A stretch of 64,000 nucleotides of DNA from NCBI GenBank assembly GCA_036747295.1, contig DAIOCN010000015.1, positions 1 to 64,000 of the forward strand, written 5' to 3'. The DNA comes from UBA4736 sp002404015. GTDB taxonomy: Bacteria; Chloroflexota; Dormibacteria; Dormibacterales; Dormibacteraceae. Of this stretch, positions 6,814 through 15,112 are shown piece by piece; the stretch's first letter is position 1; each line of letters begins with the position of its first letter. The position numbers and the translations under genes are program-made. Under the pieces are notes generated by a model, which made no database searches, was not told the DNA's origin, and was given only the letters and a program-made list of their open reading frames with translations.

Positions 6814-8196
6814 GTGGGCGTGCCCGATCGGCCCGTGAGGGTCCGGATGGCGCCCAGCCCGACCGGCTACGTCCACCTGGGCAGCGCCCGGACCATGCTT
6901 TTCAACCTCCTCGTCGCGCGCGGGCAGGCAGGGACGCTGGTGCTGCGGCTCGACGACACGGACAGCGAGCGCAACCGGCCGGATTACGAGCAGGCCATCT
7001 ACGACGGCTTCGGCTGGCTCGGCTTCAGCTGGGACGAGGGGCCCGATATCGGCGGACCTCATGGCCCCTACAGGCAGAGCGAGCGCCTCGACCGCTACCG
7101 GCAGGCGGCCGCCCAGCTCCTGCAGTCCGGGGCGGCCTACCGCTGCTACTGCACGCCCGAGGAGCTCGACGCCGAGCGCAAGGCGGCCCAGGCCAAGCAC
7201 GAGCCCTACCGCTACTCGAGGCGCTGCCTGCTGGCTCCGCCGGCCCGAACCGAGTTCGCCGTCCGGCTCCGAATCCCCGAGGGAGAGACGGTCTTCCACG
7301 ACCTGATCCGGGGCGAGATGCACTTCGACAACGCCCTGCTCGGCGATCCCGTCATCGTCCGTACGAACGGCCTGCCTCTCTACAACTTCACGAGCCCGGT
7401 GGATGACGCGGACATGGAGATCACGCACGTGATCCGCGGCGAGGAGCACCTTCCGAACACGCCGCAGCAGCTGATCATCTTCGACGCCCTCGGTCGCGCC
7501 CGGCCGGAGGCTTTCGCCCACCTGCCGGTGATCGTGGGCAAGGACCGCGTCAAGCTCAGCAAGCGCAAGCACCCGGAGACCCGGCTCGGGCTGTACCAGG
7601 AGCAGGGCCTCCTGCCGGAGGCCATGGTCAACTACCTGGCACTGCTGGGCTGGAACCCGGGCACGGAGCGGGAGATCTTCACCTTCGACGAGCTGGTCCG
7701 GGAGTTCCGCCTGGACCGGGTCCAGAAGGCGCCCGCGATGTTCGACTGGGACAAGCTGGAGTGGCTGAACGGTCAGTACATCCGCTCGCTCAGTGACGAG
7801 GAGCTCGCCGAGCGCCTGCGGCCGTACCTGCCCAACCTGCCCGAGTCCACCATCCGAGCCGCCACCCCCGCCCTCAAGGAGCGGCTGCCGCGACTGGCGA
7901 AGGCGGCCGACCTGCTGGCCTACCTCGGCGAGCCGCCGCCGCCGCCGGAGCTGGACGAGAGCGCCCATGAGATGGTGGCCGCCGCCGGCGAGGCCCTGTT
8001 CGGAACCGAGTGGACGGCGGAGGCGATCGAGGCCACGCTCGAGAGCCTGCGCGAGGAGCGCGGCTGGAGCAAGGGCAGGTTCTTCGGCACCATCCGACGC
8101 TGCGTCGCCGGGGGTGACACTCCTCCCATCCACCACATGCTCGCGCTGCTTCCGAAGGCGGAGGCCCTGGCCAGGCTGGATAGAGTTCTCGCTTGA
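6814..8196 (+). CDS. gltX: Glutamyl-tRNA synthetase
   Basis: A class I aminoacyl-tRNA synthetase that charges tRNA-Glu. The HIGH-type motif is in MAPSPTGYVHLGSART near the N-terminus and the KMSKS-type motif is KLSKRK. DDTDSERNRP, the block after HIGH, is conserved. At 460 residues it is complete. The start is GTG at 6814. It may be non-discriminating (also charging tRNA-Gln), which depends on whether GatCAB exists elsewhere. It overlaps lgt by one base (TGATG). Confidence 0.96.
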   Translation: MGVPDRPVRVRMAPSPTGYVHLGSARTMLFNLLVARGQAGTLVLRLDDTDSERNRPDYEQAIYDGFGWLGFSWDEGPDIGGPHGPYRQSERLDRYRQAAAQLLQSGAAYRCYCTPEELDAERKAAQAKHEPYRYSRRCLLAPPARTEFAVRLRIPEGETVFHDLIRGEMHFDNALLGDPVIVRTNGLPLYNFTSPVDDADMEITHVIRGEEHLPNTPQQLIIFDALGRARPEAFAHLPVIVGKDRVKLSKRKHPETRLGLYQEQGLLPEAMVNYLALLGWNPGTEREIFTFDELVREFRLDRVQKAPAMFDWDKLEWLNGQYIRSLSDEELAERLRPYLPNLPESTIRAATPALKERLPRLAKAADLLAYLGEPPPPPELDESAHEMVAAAGEALFGTEWTAEAIEATLESLREERGWSKGRFFGTIRRCVAGGDTPPIHHMLALLPKAEALARLDRVLA

Positions 8197-9014
8197 TGTT
8201 CGCCGCGATCGTCGTCGACCTCGACCCCAACCTCTTCCAGGTCGGACCGTTCCTGGTGACCTGGCACGGGGTGTTCAGCGTCCTGGGGATCCTGGCCGCG
8301 GCCCGGCTCGGCCAGTACCTCGCCCGCCAGGACGACATCGCTCCCGAGCGCATCTACGACATGGCGGTGTGGATGGTGGTGGTGGGCCTGATCGGCGCCC
8401 GCCTCCTGTACGTCTGGGAGAACTACGCGCAGTTCCAGGGTCACCTCCAGAAGATCGTCCTTCTCAATGAGGGAGGTATCAGCCAGTGGGGAGGCATCTT
8501 CGGGGCACTGCTGGGCGGCTACATCTGGTGCCGGCGCAACGACATCAACTACCGCCGGGTCCTCGACCTGGCCGGCCCCGCCAACGCGCTCGGCTTCGCC
8601 ATCGGCCGCATCGGCGACATCATCAATGGCGAGCACCACGCGATCGCCACCAACCTGCCCTTCGGCGTCGAGTATGTGAACGCGAAGACGCTCGGCGAGC
8701 CGGGCAAGGTGGTGCACTCGGAGGTCGCTTACGAGCTGATCTTCAATCTCTTGGTGGCCATCTTGGCGGTTGTCACGTACCGCCTCTTTAAGCGCCGGCT
8801 GCCGGACGGGGTGACCGGCCTGATCTGGCTCTCGGTCTACGCCACGGGCCGCTTCTTCCTGAGCTTCCTGCGCACCGACTCGCTCTTCCTGGGACTGCGC
8901 CAGGCCCAATGGGCCTCCATCGCGATGGTGCTGGTCTCGGGGATCGCCATCGCCTTCTGGGTGAACCGCCGGGACAGCGGCGCCAAACCGCCCGTGCCCA
9001 CCGTGGCTGAATGA
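8196..9014 (+). CDS. lgt: Prolipoprotein diacylglyceryl transferase
   Basis: This integral membrane enzyme moves diacylglycerol from phosphatidylglycerol onto the lipobox cysteine of prolipoproteins. The Lgt signature appears as GRIGDIINGEHH, and the early FLVTWHGVF and QWGGIFGALLG blocks are typical. About seven hydrophobic helices span the 272 residues. The ATG at 8196 overlaps the gltX stop. Its substrates in this window include the lipobox proteins at 25921, 57069 and 61599. Confidence 0.95.
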   Translation: MFAAIVVDLDPNLFQVGPFLVTWHGVFSVLGILAAARLGQYLARQDDIAPERIYDMAVWMVVVGLIGARLLYVWENYAQFQGHLQKIVLLNEGGISQWGGIFGALLGGYIWCRRNDINYRRVLDLAGPANALGFAIGRIGDIINGEHHAIATNLPFGVEYVNAKTLGEPGKVVHSEVAYELIFNLLVAILAVVTYRLFKRRLPDGVTGLIWLSVYATGRFFLSFLRTDSLFLGLRQAQWASIAMVLVSGIAIAFWVNRRDSGAKPPVPTVAE

Positions 9015-9742
9015 ACCGGCTGGAGGGCCGCACCGCCGTCGTGACGGGAGCGGCCGGCGGGATCGGCTCGGCTGTCTGCCGTCGCCTGGCGTCGGAAGGC
9101 GCGCGCGTCGTGGCCACCGACATCGCGGTGGAGGCCGTCATGGAGCTGGCCCGGGAGGTGGGCGGCCTGGGACGCATGCTCGACGTCACCGACCCGGCGG
9201 CCGCGGCCGCCCTGGCCGCCGAGCTGGGAGAGGTGGACGTGCTCGTCAACAACGCCGGCTGGGACCGCGTCATGCACTTCCTGGAGACCACGCCGGAGCA
9301 CTGGGAGAAGGTGCTGCGGCTGAACCTCTTCAGCCAGATCTCGGTCAGCCACGCCTTCGCCAGGGGCATGGCTGAGCGCCGCCGGGGCCGGATCGTCAAC
9401 ATCGCCTCCGATGCCGGCAAGGTCGGCTCGAGCGGAGAGACCGTGTACGCGGCGGCCAAGGGCGGGGTGATCGCCTTCACGAAGAGCCTGGCCCGCGAGC
9501 TGGCTCGCGACAACGTGAACGTCAACTGCGTCTGCCCGGGGCCCACCGAGACCGCCTTCCTCGACGTGTTCGAGGGCGAGCGGGGCCAGAACATCCTGGA
9601 AGGCATGCGGCGGGCGGTGCCGCTGCGCCGGTTCGCGACCCCTGACGACGTGGCGGGCGCGGTCGCCTACCTGGCCAGCGACGACGCCGCCTACCTGACG
9701 GGGCAGGCCATCAGCGTGGACGGCGGCCTGGTCATGAGCTGA
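9011..9742 (+). CDS. SDR-family oxidoreductase
   Basis: A classical short-chain dehydrogenase of 243 residues with TGAAGGIGS for NAD(P) binding, NNAG, the serine in NIASDAG, and YAAAK as the catalytic YxxxK. The sequence is close to FabG and hydroxyacyl-CoA dehydrogenases such as BadH, so a 3-hydroxyacyl or cyclic alcohol substrate is possible. It overlaps lgt by 4 bases (ATGA) and is probably cotranscribed. Its end converges with the DUF72 gene. Confidence 0.88.
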   Translation: MNRLEGRTAVVTGAAGGIGSAVCRRLASEGARVVATDIAVEAVMELAREVGGLGRMLDVTDPAAAAALAAELGEVDVLVNNAGWDRVMHFLETTPEHWEKVLRLNLFSQISVSHAFARGMAERRRGRIVNIASDAGKVGSSGETVYAAAKGGVIAFTKSLARELARDNVNVNCVCPGPTETAFLDVFEGERGQNILEGMRRAVPLRRFATPDDVAGAVAYLASDDAAYLTGQAISVDGGLVMS

Positions 9743-10430
9743 GACCCCGGCCGAGCAGCCGGCCGGCGCGGGCCGGGGCCTCGGGCTCGTGCTTGAAGTA
9801 GACGTGGACCTCGTCGTGCTGGCGCAGCTCGGGTTCCAGCCGCCGCCACCAGCCGTCCAGCTCGTCCGGGGTGTAGGCCCGGCGCAGCCGGTAGTACGCG
9901 AAGCCGGCCAGCCGCTTGCTCGGCGCCCGCGGCCACTTCTCCTCGTCCGTCACAACGAGCGCCGCGCCGCGCTTCTCCAGCACCCGATAGATGTCGGGCG
10001 CGAACCAGGACTCGTCGCGAAACTCGGCCGCCACCCGCAGCCCGAGCGCCTCCAGCAGCGCGTCGAGGAGTCCCCGATCGCGCTTGCGGGCGGGCGGGAA
10101 CTGGAGCAGCAGCGGCCCCAGCCGCTCTCCCAGCCCACCCAGGTTGGGCGCGATGTTGCGGGCGAGGCCCACCCGGTCGAACGCGTCCGCGGAATAGGTC
10201 AGCCCGCGGTGGGCCTTGAGGCAGAAACGAAATGTGGGCGGCGTTCGCTTGGACCAGCCCGTGAGGGTCGAGGCGGGCGGCGTGCGGTAGAAGCTGCCGT
10301 TGAGCTCGACGCCGTTCAAGCGCGCGGCGTAGAACTCGAGCATCCGCGAGCCGGCCAGCTTCTCGGGGTAGAAAACGCCCCGCCAGCCCGGATAGCTGAA
10401 GCCGGAGGTGCCTGCGTAGAGTTGTCCGAT
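9732..10430 (-). CDS. DUF72 family protein, no canonical start codon
   Basis: DUF72 proteins are TIM-barrel-like with no settled function. The conserved N-terminal block (GTSGFSYPGWRGVFYPEKL) is encoded upstream of the first ATG (10343), which would remove it. The frame runs back to a TGA at 10473 without any ATG, GTG or TTG. The best match to the family N-terminus places the start at an ATC codon (10428-10430), giving MGQLYAGTSGFSY. Later landmarks are ELNGSFYRTP, FCLKAHRGLTY and EFRDESW. Either initiation is non-canonical, or the 5' end carries a mutation or sequencing error. Confidence 0.78.
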   Translation of the reverse strand: MGQLYAGTSGFSYPGWRGVFYPEKLAGSRMLEFYAARLNGVELNGSFYRTPPASTLTGWSKRTPPTFRFCLKAHRGLTYSADAFDRVGLARNIAPNLGGLGERLGPLLLQFPPARKRDRGLLDALLEALGLRVAAEFRDESWFAPDIYRVLEKRGAALVVTDEEKWPRAPSKRLAGFAYYRLRRAYTPDELDGWWRRLEPELRQHDEVHVYFKHEPEAPARAGRLLGRGLSS

Positions 10431-10440
10431 CGGCTCGGGC

Positions 10441-11046
10441 CTAGCTCGGACCTTGGTTGGGGTCGCGGCCGGTCAGCCCGAGGAGCCGATCCAGCAATGG
10501 CGCGTCGTCCGCTACCGCCACCGCAGCTGGAAATACGCCCAGCGCCCTCCATTCCTCGGCATGCGCGCTGATCTCGTCCCAGATCCCCTGCACCAGTGCT
10601 TCCGGCAGCTGGGAATCGACTCCGATCACCTCGGCGATGTCACGGGCTCGCAGACCGCGGAACATGTTGATCTGATAGAAGTACTCCCGGGCCGTAAAGT
10701 CGCCGAACGAGCAGTGCACAGTGCGCTCGAGGTCGTCCATCTCGCCCGCCGCCGCGCACGCCTTGGCGACGATGGCGGCGAAGCTTGCCTTGGGGTCGGC
10801 GCCTAGCAGGTCTCCCTTGAAGTTGGCTTTGCCGACCTCGTCCATAGTCCTGCCCGCCAGCATGTCAGGCACCCACGAGTCGTCGTAGGCGTGGTAGGTG
10901 ATGATGTCGCGCAGCGTGGGCGCCTGGTCGGTCGCGCGCCTAGCGAAGCTGGGCGGCATCTCCATCGCCCACTGATCGTCCCGGATCTGCGCGACCACGC
11001 CGTTGAGCGTCCGGTCGGCGAGGATGAACACGTCGGGCTCGGTCAT
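10441..11046 (-). CDS. DinB / maleylpyruvate-isomerase-like protein
   Basis: A 201-residue helical protein of the TIGR03086/DinB-like superfamily, whose members often bind a metal and act on mycothiol- or bacillithiol-linked substrates. The visible blocks are FILADRTLNGVVAQI at the start, ITYHAYDDSWVPDML, and CSFGDFTAREYFYQI. The ATG at 11046 is preceded by AAGGAG. An upstream in-frame start would add 20 residues of low quality. Function is unassigned; it may be a thiol-dependent transferase. Confidence 0.65.
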   Translation of the reverse strand: MTEPDVFILADRTLNGVVAQIRDDQWAMEMPPSFARRATDQAPTLRDIITYHAYDDSWVPDMLAGRTMDEVGKANFKGDLLGADPKASFAAIVAKACAAAGEMDDLERTVHCSFGDFTAREYFYQINMFRGLRARDIAEVIGVDSQLPEALVQGIWDEISAHAEEWRALGVFPAAVAVADDAPLLDRLLGLTGRDPNQGPS

Positions 11047-11081
11047 TCGCGGCTCCTTCGCTGATGGTTCGGCCGGACGAT

Positions 11082-11420
11082 TCAGGTCGAGTCGGTCTCC
11101 TTCCACTCGGGGTGGCGCCGGAACAGGCCGCCCCAGCCCAGGTGGAACCAGCGCTCCTCCTTGTAGGCGGGCAAGCCCGCGACCTCCGCGGCCGGCACGG
11201 AGGTCACCACCTTGGTCAGGGTGATCTTCGACACCTGCGCGGCTGACAGCTCGGCCATCCGCCCGTCCTTGAGCTTCACGACGATGCCGTGGAAGATGTC
11301 CTCCTTCTCGTCGCCCAGCAGGGACTCGGCCGTCCCCATCCGGTTGCCCTCGGCGTCGAGCACCTGCGACCGGTACGTCATGTCGATCCAGGCGACCTGC
11401 TGCTCGTCTTGTTCGTCCAT
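11082..11420 (-). CDS. Small PRC-barrel-like protein
   Basis: This 112-residue protein begins MDEQDEQQVAWIDM and has a beta-rich core: a short strand ending in SQVLDAEGNRMG, then VVKLKDGRMAELSAAQV. That is the look of a PRC-barrel or DUF2171-like domain, which binds RNA, proteins or chlorophyll-type complexes in other systems. A tryptophan-rich tail (WFHLGWGGLF) follows. It lies 20 bases downstream of rlmN on the same strand, so it may be cotranscribed. Confidence 0.6.
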   Translation of the reverse strand: MDEQDEQQVAWIDMTYRSQVLDAEGNRMGTAESLLGDEKEDIFHGIVVKLKDGRMAELSAAQVSKITLTKVVTSVPAAEVAGLPAYKEERWFHLGWGGLFRRHPEWKETDST

Positions 11421-11440
11421 GGCTCGGATGATGGTACGGC

Positions 11441-12520
11441 CTACGACGCCGTGGTTTCCGCCAGCACTCGGGCTCGCAGCTGGCCGCAGGCCGCGTCGCC
11501 CGCGCGGCCGCGGGTGTCGCGCACCGTCACGTTCAACCCGCGCGCCCGCACCTGCTCCGCGAACCGCCGGACGTCGCGCGGCGCGGGCTCCCGGTACTCC
11601 GTGCCGTCCACGGGGTTGAAGGGGATCAGGTTCACGTGGCTGTGCCGGTGGTCGAGCAGCCGGCCCAGCTCCTCCGCGTCCCGCCCGGTGTCGTTGACCC
11701 CGGCCAGCAGCACCCACTCGTAGCTGACCCGGCGGCCGGTGCTCGCAGCGAAGGCCTGGGCGGCGGCGACCAGCTCGGCCACCGGGTACTTGCGGTTGAT
11801 CGGGACCAGCACATCGCGCAGCTCGTCCCGGGCGGCGTGCAGCGAGATCGCCAGCGTGACCGGCAGGCCCTCCTGGCCCAACTGCTCGATGCGGGGGATC
11901 AGACCGCTCGTGGAGACTGTGATCCGGCGCGGGCTGATCCCCAGTCCGGCCGGGTTGGCGATCTCGCGCACGGACTCGAGGACCGCCCCGTAGTTGGCGA
12001 GCGGCTCGCCCATGCCCATGAAGACGACGTGGGAGAGTCGGCGGCCTTCGCCCGCCAGCTCGCGGGCGGCGTCCACGGCCTGGTCCACGATCTCGTGGGC
12101 CGCCAGGTTGCGGCCGAACGGGCCCTGCCCGGTCGCGCAGAACGGGCAGCCGATCGGGCAGCCCACCTGCGAGGAGATGCAGAGGGTGCTGCGCCGCTGG
12201 TAGCGCATGATCACCGCCTCGACCGTGTATCCGCCGGCCAGCCCGTACAGCCGCTTGGTGGTGAGCGCGGCGTCGGTCGAGACCTCGCGCAGAAGACTCA
12301 GCGAGTGCGGCCGGAACTCCTCCGCGAGCGCCGTGCGCAGCGCCGCCGGGATGTCCGGCATCTCCTCGAAGGCATGACCCTGGGCCAGGTGCCGCTTTAG
12401 CTGGCGGACCCGGTACGGGGCCTGCCCGCGCTCGGCCAGCCACGCGCCGAGCTGCGCCGGGTCGAGGCTCGAAAGGGCAGGCCTGAGCGGCTGGGCGGGG
12501 GGGCTCACAGGGCCTACCAT
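11441..12520 (-). CDS. rlmN: 23S rRNA (adenine-C2)-methyltransferase RlmN
   Basis: A radical-SAM enzyme that methylates A2503 of 23S rRNA and A37 of some tRNAs. The cluster motif is CPIGCPFCATG. FMGMGEPLANY and STSGLIPRI are the SAM-binding blocks, and the catalytic cysteine is expected in the late RDTRGRAGDAACGQL. The ATG at 12520 gives 359 residues, the usual length. It is transcribed away from the M23 peptidase gene with only nine bases between the starts. Confidence 0.93.
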   Translation of the reverse strand: MVGPVSPPAQPLRPALSSLDPAQLGAWLAERGQAPYRVRQLKRHLAQGHAFEEMPDIPAALRTALAEEFRPHSLSLLREVSTDAALTTKRLYGLAGGYTVEAVIMRYQRRSTLCISSQVGCPIGCPFCATGQGPFGRNLAAHEIVDQAVDAARELAGEGRRLSHVVFMGMGEPLANYGAVLESVREIANPAGLGISPRRITVSTSGLIPRIEQLGQEGLPVTLAISLHAARDELRDVLVPINRKYPVAELVAAAQAFAASTGRRVSYEWVLLAGVNDTGRDAEELGRLLDHRHSHVNLIPFNPVDGTEYREPAPRDVRRFAEQVRARGLNVTVRDTRGRAGDAACGQLRARVLAETTAS

Positions 12521-12529
12521 ACCTGCCGA

Positions 12530-13192
12530 GTGGCTCTGTTCAAACGACTCCTCCTGGCACTGGCGCCGCTCCTGCTGGTCGCGGCCGCCCCCGCCCGCGC
12601 GATGCCGGACCGCCAGCCGTCCGTGGCCGACCTGGCCCGCCACAACGTGGTGGTCGTCTACGACTGGCTGCGCATCCTGCCGGCTCCCCACACCCCGTCC
12701 GACTTCCAGGCACCCGCCGGCGCGCGCGTGGCCTGGCCGATCCGAGGGGTGTTGACGCAGCCGTTCGGCTGTACCGGCTTCGAGCTGGAGCACTCCTTCG
12801 CCGGCTGCCCGAACTTCCACACGGGCCTGGACATCGCCCAGAACCAGGGGGTGCCCATCCATGCCGCAGCCGGCGGCCTCGCCTACTCGTTCCAGGACGA
12901 CCAGGGGTACGGGAACCACGTGCTGATCCAGCACGCGGCCGGCTACTCGACCGTCTACGGGCACATGGTGCAGACCAACGTGGGCTGGGCCCAGCCGGTC
13001 AGGGCCGGCGACGTTATCGGCTGGGTCGGCTCGACCGGCAACTCAACCGGTCCCCATCTCCACTTCGAGATCCGCTTCGCGGGCGCGCCACTCGACCCCC
13101 AGCCGTACCTGGACGGCAGCCCGGCCGACCCCTTCCCACTGCCGGCCGGGTGGCCGGGCGCTCCCCGCGACGACTGGCGCGGCCGGCGCTAG
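12530..13192 (+). CDS. Secreted M23-family metallopeptidase
   Basis: A LytM-type endopeptidase that would cut peptidoglycan cross-links. A signal peptide (basic start, hydrophobic LLLALAPLLLVAAA, cut after ARA) precedes a zinc site: HTGLDIA gives the first His and Asp, and GPHLHFEIRF gives HLH. The protein is 220 residues, with the single domain at about 75-195. It starts at GTG 12530. Its TAG stop is inside the CTAG duplicated at the junction with the MITE-like element that follows. Confidence 0.9.
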   Translation: MALFKRLLLALAPLLLVAAAPARAMPDRQPSVADLARHNVVVVYDWLRILPAPHTPSDFQAPAGARVAWPIRGVLTQPFGCTGFELEHSFAGCPNFHTGLDIAQNQGVPIHAAAGGLAYSFQDDQGYGNHVLIQHAAGYSTVYGHMVQTNVGWAQPVRAGDVIGWVGSTGNSTGPHLHFEIRFAGAPLDPQPYLDGSPADPFPLPAGWPGAPRDDWRGRR

Positions 13193-13369
13193 CAGGGTGT
13201 TGAAAAAGGTCGGCGAGGGATTCGGTGGCCAGGTGGCCCAGATCCTAGGCGCCTTCGAGAACCGGAGCAAAGCGTATTGGAAACACGCGTCGCGAGGATC
13301 GCAGGAGGCAACGACGGAGCTGGGCCGCATGGGGGCCGAAGCACCGTCGATTCCTTTTTCAACGGCCTC
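13193..13369 (+). mobile_element. MITE-like element, copy 1 (177 bp)
   Basis: It is bounded by CTAG at 13189-13192 and 13370-13373, a likely target duplication. The termini are inverted repeats: CAGGGTGTTGAAAAAGG on the left and, read inverted, GAGGCCGTTGAAAAAGG on the right. It matches 14198-14374 in opposite orientation at about 85-90% identity. There is no transposase, so it would move only with a transposase supplied in trans; CTAG targets and these ends suit an IS5-type enzyme (inference). A frame of about 58 codons runs from GTG 13198 to the TAG of the right CTAG. It is also open in copy 2, but the changes look non-selective. Confidence 0.85.
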
Positions 13370-13399
13370 CTAGGACGCCCGCCGCAGTCGCCGGCCAGG

Positions 13400-14179
13400 C
13401 TAGGCGGTCAGCGAAAAGGTCTCCTCACCCGCGGGGCCCGGCCCCGCGCTGACCCGGCCCTCGTCGACCAGCTTCTTGAGGTGGGCCCTGAGCGTCATCT
13501 CGGCGGCCGCCATCAGCCGTTCGTCCGACCCCACCTCGCCCGCGTAGACCCGCCGCGTCAGGTCGGCGGCCGAGCCTGGCCCCCGCCCCAGCTCGTCGAC
13601 GACCTGCCGCTCCCGCTGCCGGCGGTGCGCGATGTAGTCCGCCACCTTGGCGGGAGCGTCCTCGACCGGGTCCCAGTGGCCCGGGAAGAGCAGGCGCGGT
13701 TCGAGCTCCGCGACGCGCTGCAGCGAGCGCAGGTAGGCGGCCACGTCGCCCTCGGGGTAGGTGACCATCGAGCTGCCCCGGCCCAGGATCAGGTCACCAG
13801 TGAAGAGGACGCGATCCTCGGCCATCCAGAAGGCGAGGTGGTCGGGGGCGTGGCCGGGGGTGTGCAGGGCCACCAGGCTCAACCGGCCGACCCTGACGAC
13901 GTCGTTGTCGTGGAGCTCCGGAAAGCGCGCGACCCTGGCCCGCGAGCGCTCCGACAGCCTGGCGGCGAGCGGCAGGTGGTCCGGGTGCGAGTGCGTCACC
14001 AGGATGACGCCGATCGGCACGCCCCCGACCGCTCGCTCGATGGCAGCCAGGTGCGCGTCATCGTCCGGCCCCGGGTCGATGACTGCGACGGCCGGCTCGT
14101 CGCCCACGATCCAGGTGTTGGTCCCGGGCCCGGTATAGGGGCCGGGATTGTCGGCGCGGACCCGCCTGACCGTGGCCAC
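13400..14179 (-). CDS. Metallo-beta-lactamase-fold hydrolase (LACTB2-like)
   Basis: The zinc-binding motif is THSHPDH (His 63, 65, 68 and Asp 67), preceded by NPGPYTGPGTNTWIVG, which is typical of LACTB2-like ribonuclease/hydrolase proteins. Later ligands are in HTPGHAPDH and FTGDLILG, with a final FPGHWDP. A C-terminal winged-helix-like segment follows. GTG 14179 gives 259 residues. Copy 2 of the MITE ends just 14 bases before this start, and the frame stays open through the element to an ATG at 14290. Native promoter and start may therefore have been replaced. Confidence 0.85.
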   Translation of the reverse strand: MATVRRVRADNPGPYTGPGTNTWIVGDEPAVAVIDPGPDDDAHLAAIERAVGGVPIGVILVTHSHPDHLPLAARLSERSRARVARFPELHDNDVVRVGRLSLVALHTPGHAPDHLAFWMAEDRVLFTGDLILGRGSSMVTYPEGDVAAYLRSLQRVAELEPRLLFPGHWDPVEDAPAKVADYIAHRRQRERQVVDELGRGPGSAADLTRRVYAGEVGSDERLMAAAEMTLRAHLKKLVDEGRVSAGPGPAGEETFSLTA

Positions 14180-14197
14180 GAGATAGGGCGGTGCTAG

Positions 14198-14374
14198 CAG
14201 GCCGCTGAAAAAGGAATCGACGGTGCTTCGGCGCCCAGGCGACCCATCTCCGTCGTTGACTCCTGCGATCCTCGCGACGCGTATCTCCAATACGCTTTGC
14301 TCCGGTTCTCGGAGTCGCCTAGGATCTGGGCCACCTGGTCACCGAATCCCTCGCCGACCTTTTTCAGCACCCTG
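14198..14374 (-). mobile_element. MITE-like element, copy 2 (177 bp, inverted)
   Basis: It is bounded by CTAG at 14194-14197 and 14375-14378. Its ends are CAGGCCGCTGAAAAAGG and the inverse of CAGGGTGCTGAAAAAGG. It is the same length as copy 1 and lies in the opposite direction, so the pair brackets the metallo-beta-lactamase gene like a composite element. Its right-hand CTAG supplies the TAG stop of the degenerate kinase gene at 14375. Confidence 0.85.
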
Positions 14375-15112
14375 CTAGACCTTGGGCAGGAAGATCACGG
14401 CGCGGCCGGGCTGCGAGGCGTCCAGCCAGCCCTGGAGGTGGGTGTCGACCAGCAGCCGGACCAGGGGCTCGCCCAACTCCGGGATCGGCAGGGGCTCCCG
14501 GGTGGCGGAGGCGATCAGCTCGAGCCGCCACCAGTCGTCAACCGAGCGCCCGTCGATCACGGTCCCGCTGCCGCCCATCCACTCGTAGGCTCGGGTCAGC
14601 GCCTCGACCAGGACCGGCTCCGCCGCGCGCACGACCGCGTCCGGGGGCAGGTCCCCGGCGGCGCCGGGGGCCGCCAGGTTCAGAACCGCCCCGATGACCA
14701 CGGCGCGGGCGATGTCCTTGGGGTCCAGCGCCACCGCCTCCACGGCGGCCGCCCTGCGGCCGACCTCCTGGGCCTGGTCGTAGATCTGCTCCAGGAGCTC
14801 CTGGCGGCCGAAGGCGGCCTGGCGGGCCGACTCCTGGAGCGCCAGCACGGACGACCGTAGCTTGTGGCCGAGCCGGCTCAGGAGGTGCGAGCGCCGGTCC
14901 TGCTCGATCCGCTCCCCCGCCTCCACCGCCCGCCTGGCCACGGCCTTGCCGTTGTCGCGGCCCCAGCCGACCAGCCGCCCGTTCGCGCTCAGCATCTGCC
15001 AGCCCTCGCCGGGTGGCGGGAAGTTGGGGTCGGCCGGCCCGTGGCGGTCGCCACCGGGGACCAGTTCCAGCCCGCCGCCGATCCGGACCCAGATCGGGTC
15101 CTCGGCGGTCAC
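14375..15112 (-). CDS. Degenerate histidine kinase keeping an H-box (possible phosphotransferase)
   Basis: A 245-residue protein that overlaps the giant kinase by GTGA. Residues 77-90 (SRLGHKLRSSVL) match the HisKA H-box, with the phospho-acceptor at H83. The second half looks like a HATPase domain that has lost its boxes: ELGEPLVRLLV stands where the G2 box GLGLALVR is expected, and FLPKV matches the usual last strand. No N-box or G1 box is visible. This is the make-up of Spo0B, a phosphotransferase derived from a kinase. It could pass phosphate between receivers or scaffold the kinase. The first 70 residues are unassigned. Confidence 0.72.
   Translation of the reverse strand: MTAEDPIWVRIGGGLELVPGGDRHGPADPNFPPPGEGWQMLSANGRLVGWGRDNGKAVARRAVEAGERIEQDRRSHLLSRLGHKLRSSVLALQESARQAAFGRQELLEQIYDQAQEVGRRAAAVEAVALDPKDIARAVVIGAVLNLAAPGAAGDLPPDAVVRAAEPVLVEALTRAYEWMGGSGTVIDGRSVDDWWRLELIASATREPLPIPELGEPLVRLLVDTHLQGWLDASQPGRAVIFLPKV

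Noticed and set aside
13193..14374. A real protein of about 58 residues within the MITE
   Set aside because: The frame is open in both copies, but most differences change amino acids and there is no ribosome site, so selection on a protein is not evident.
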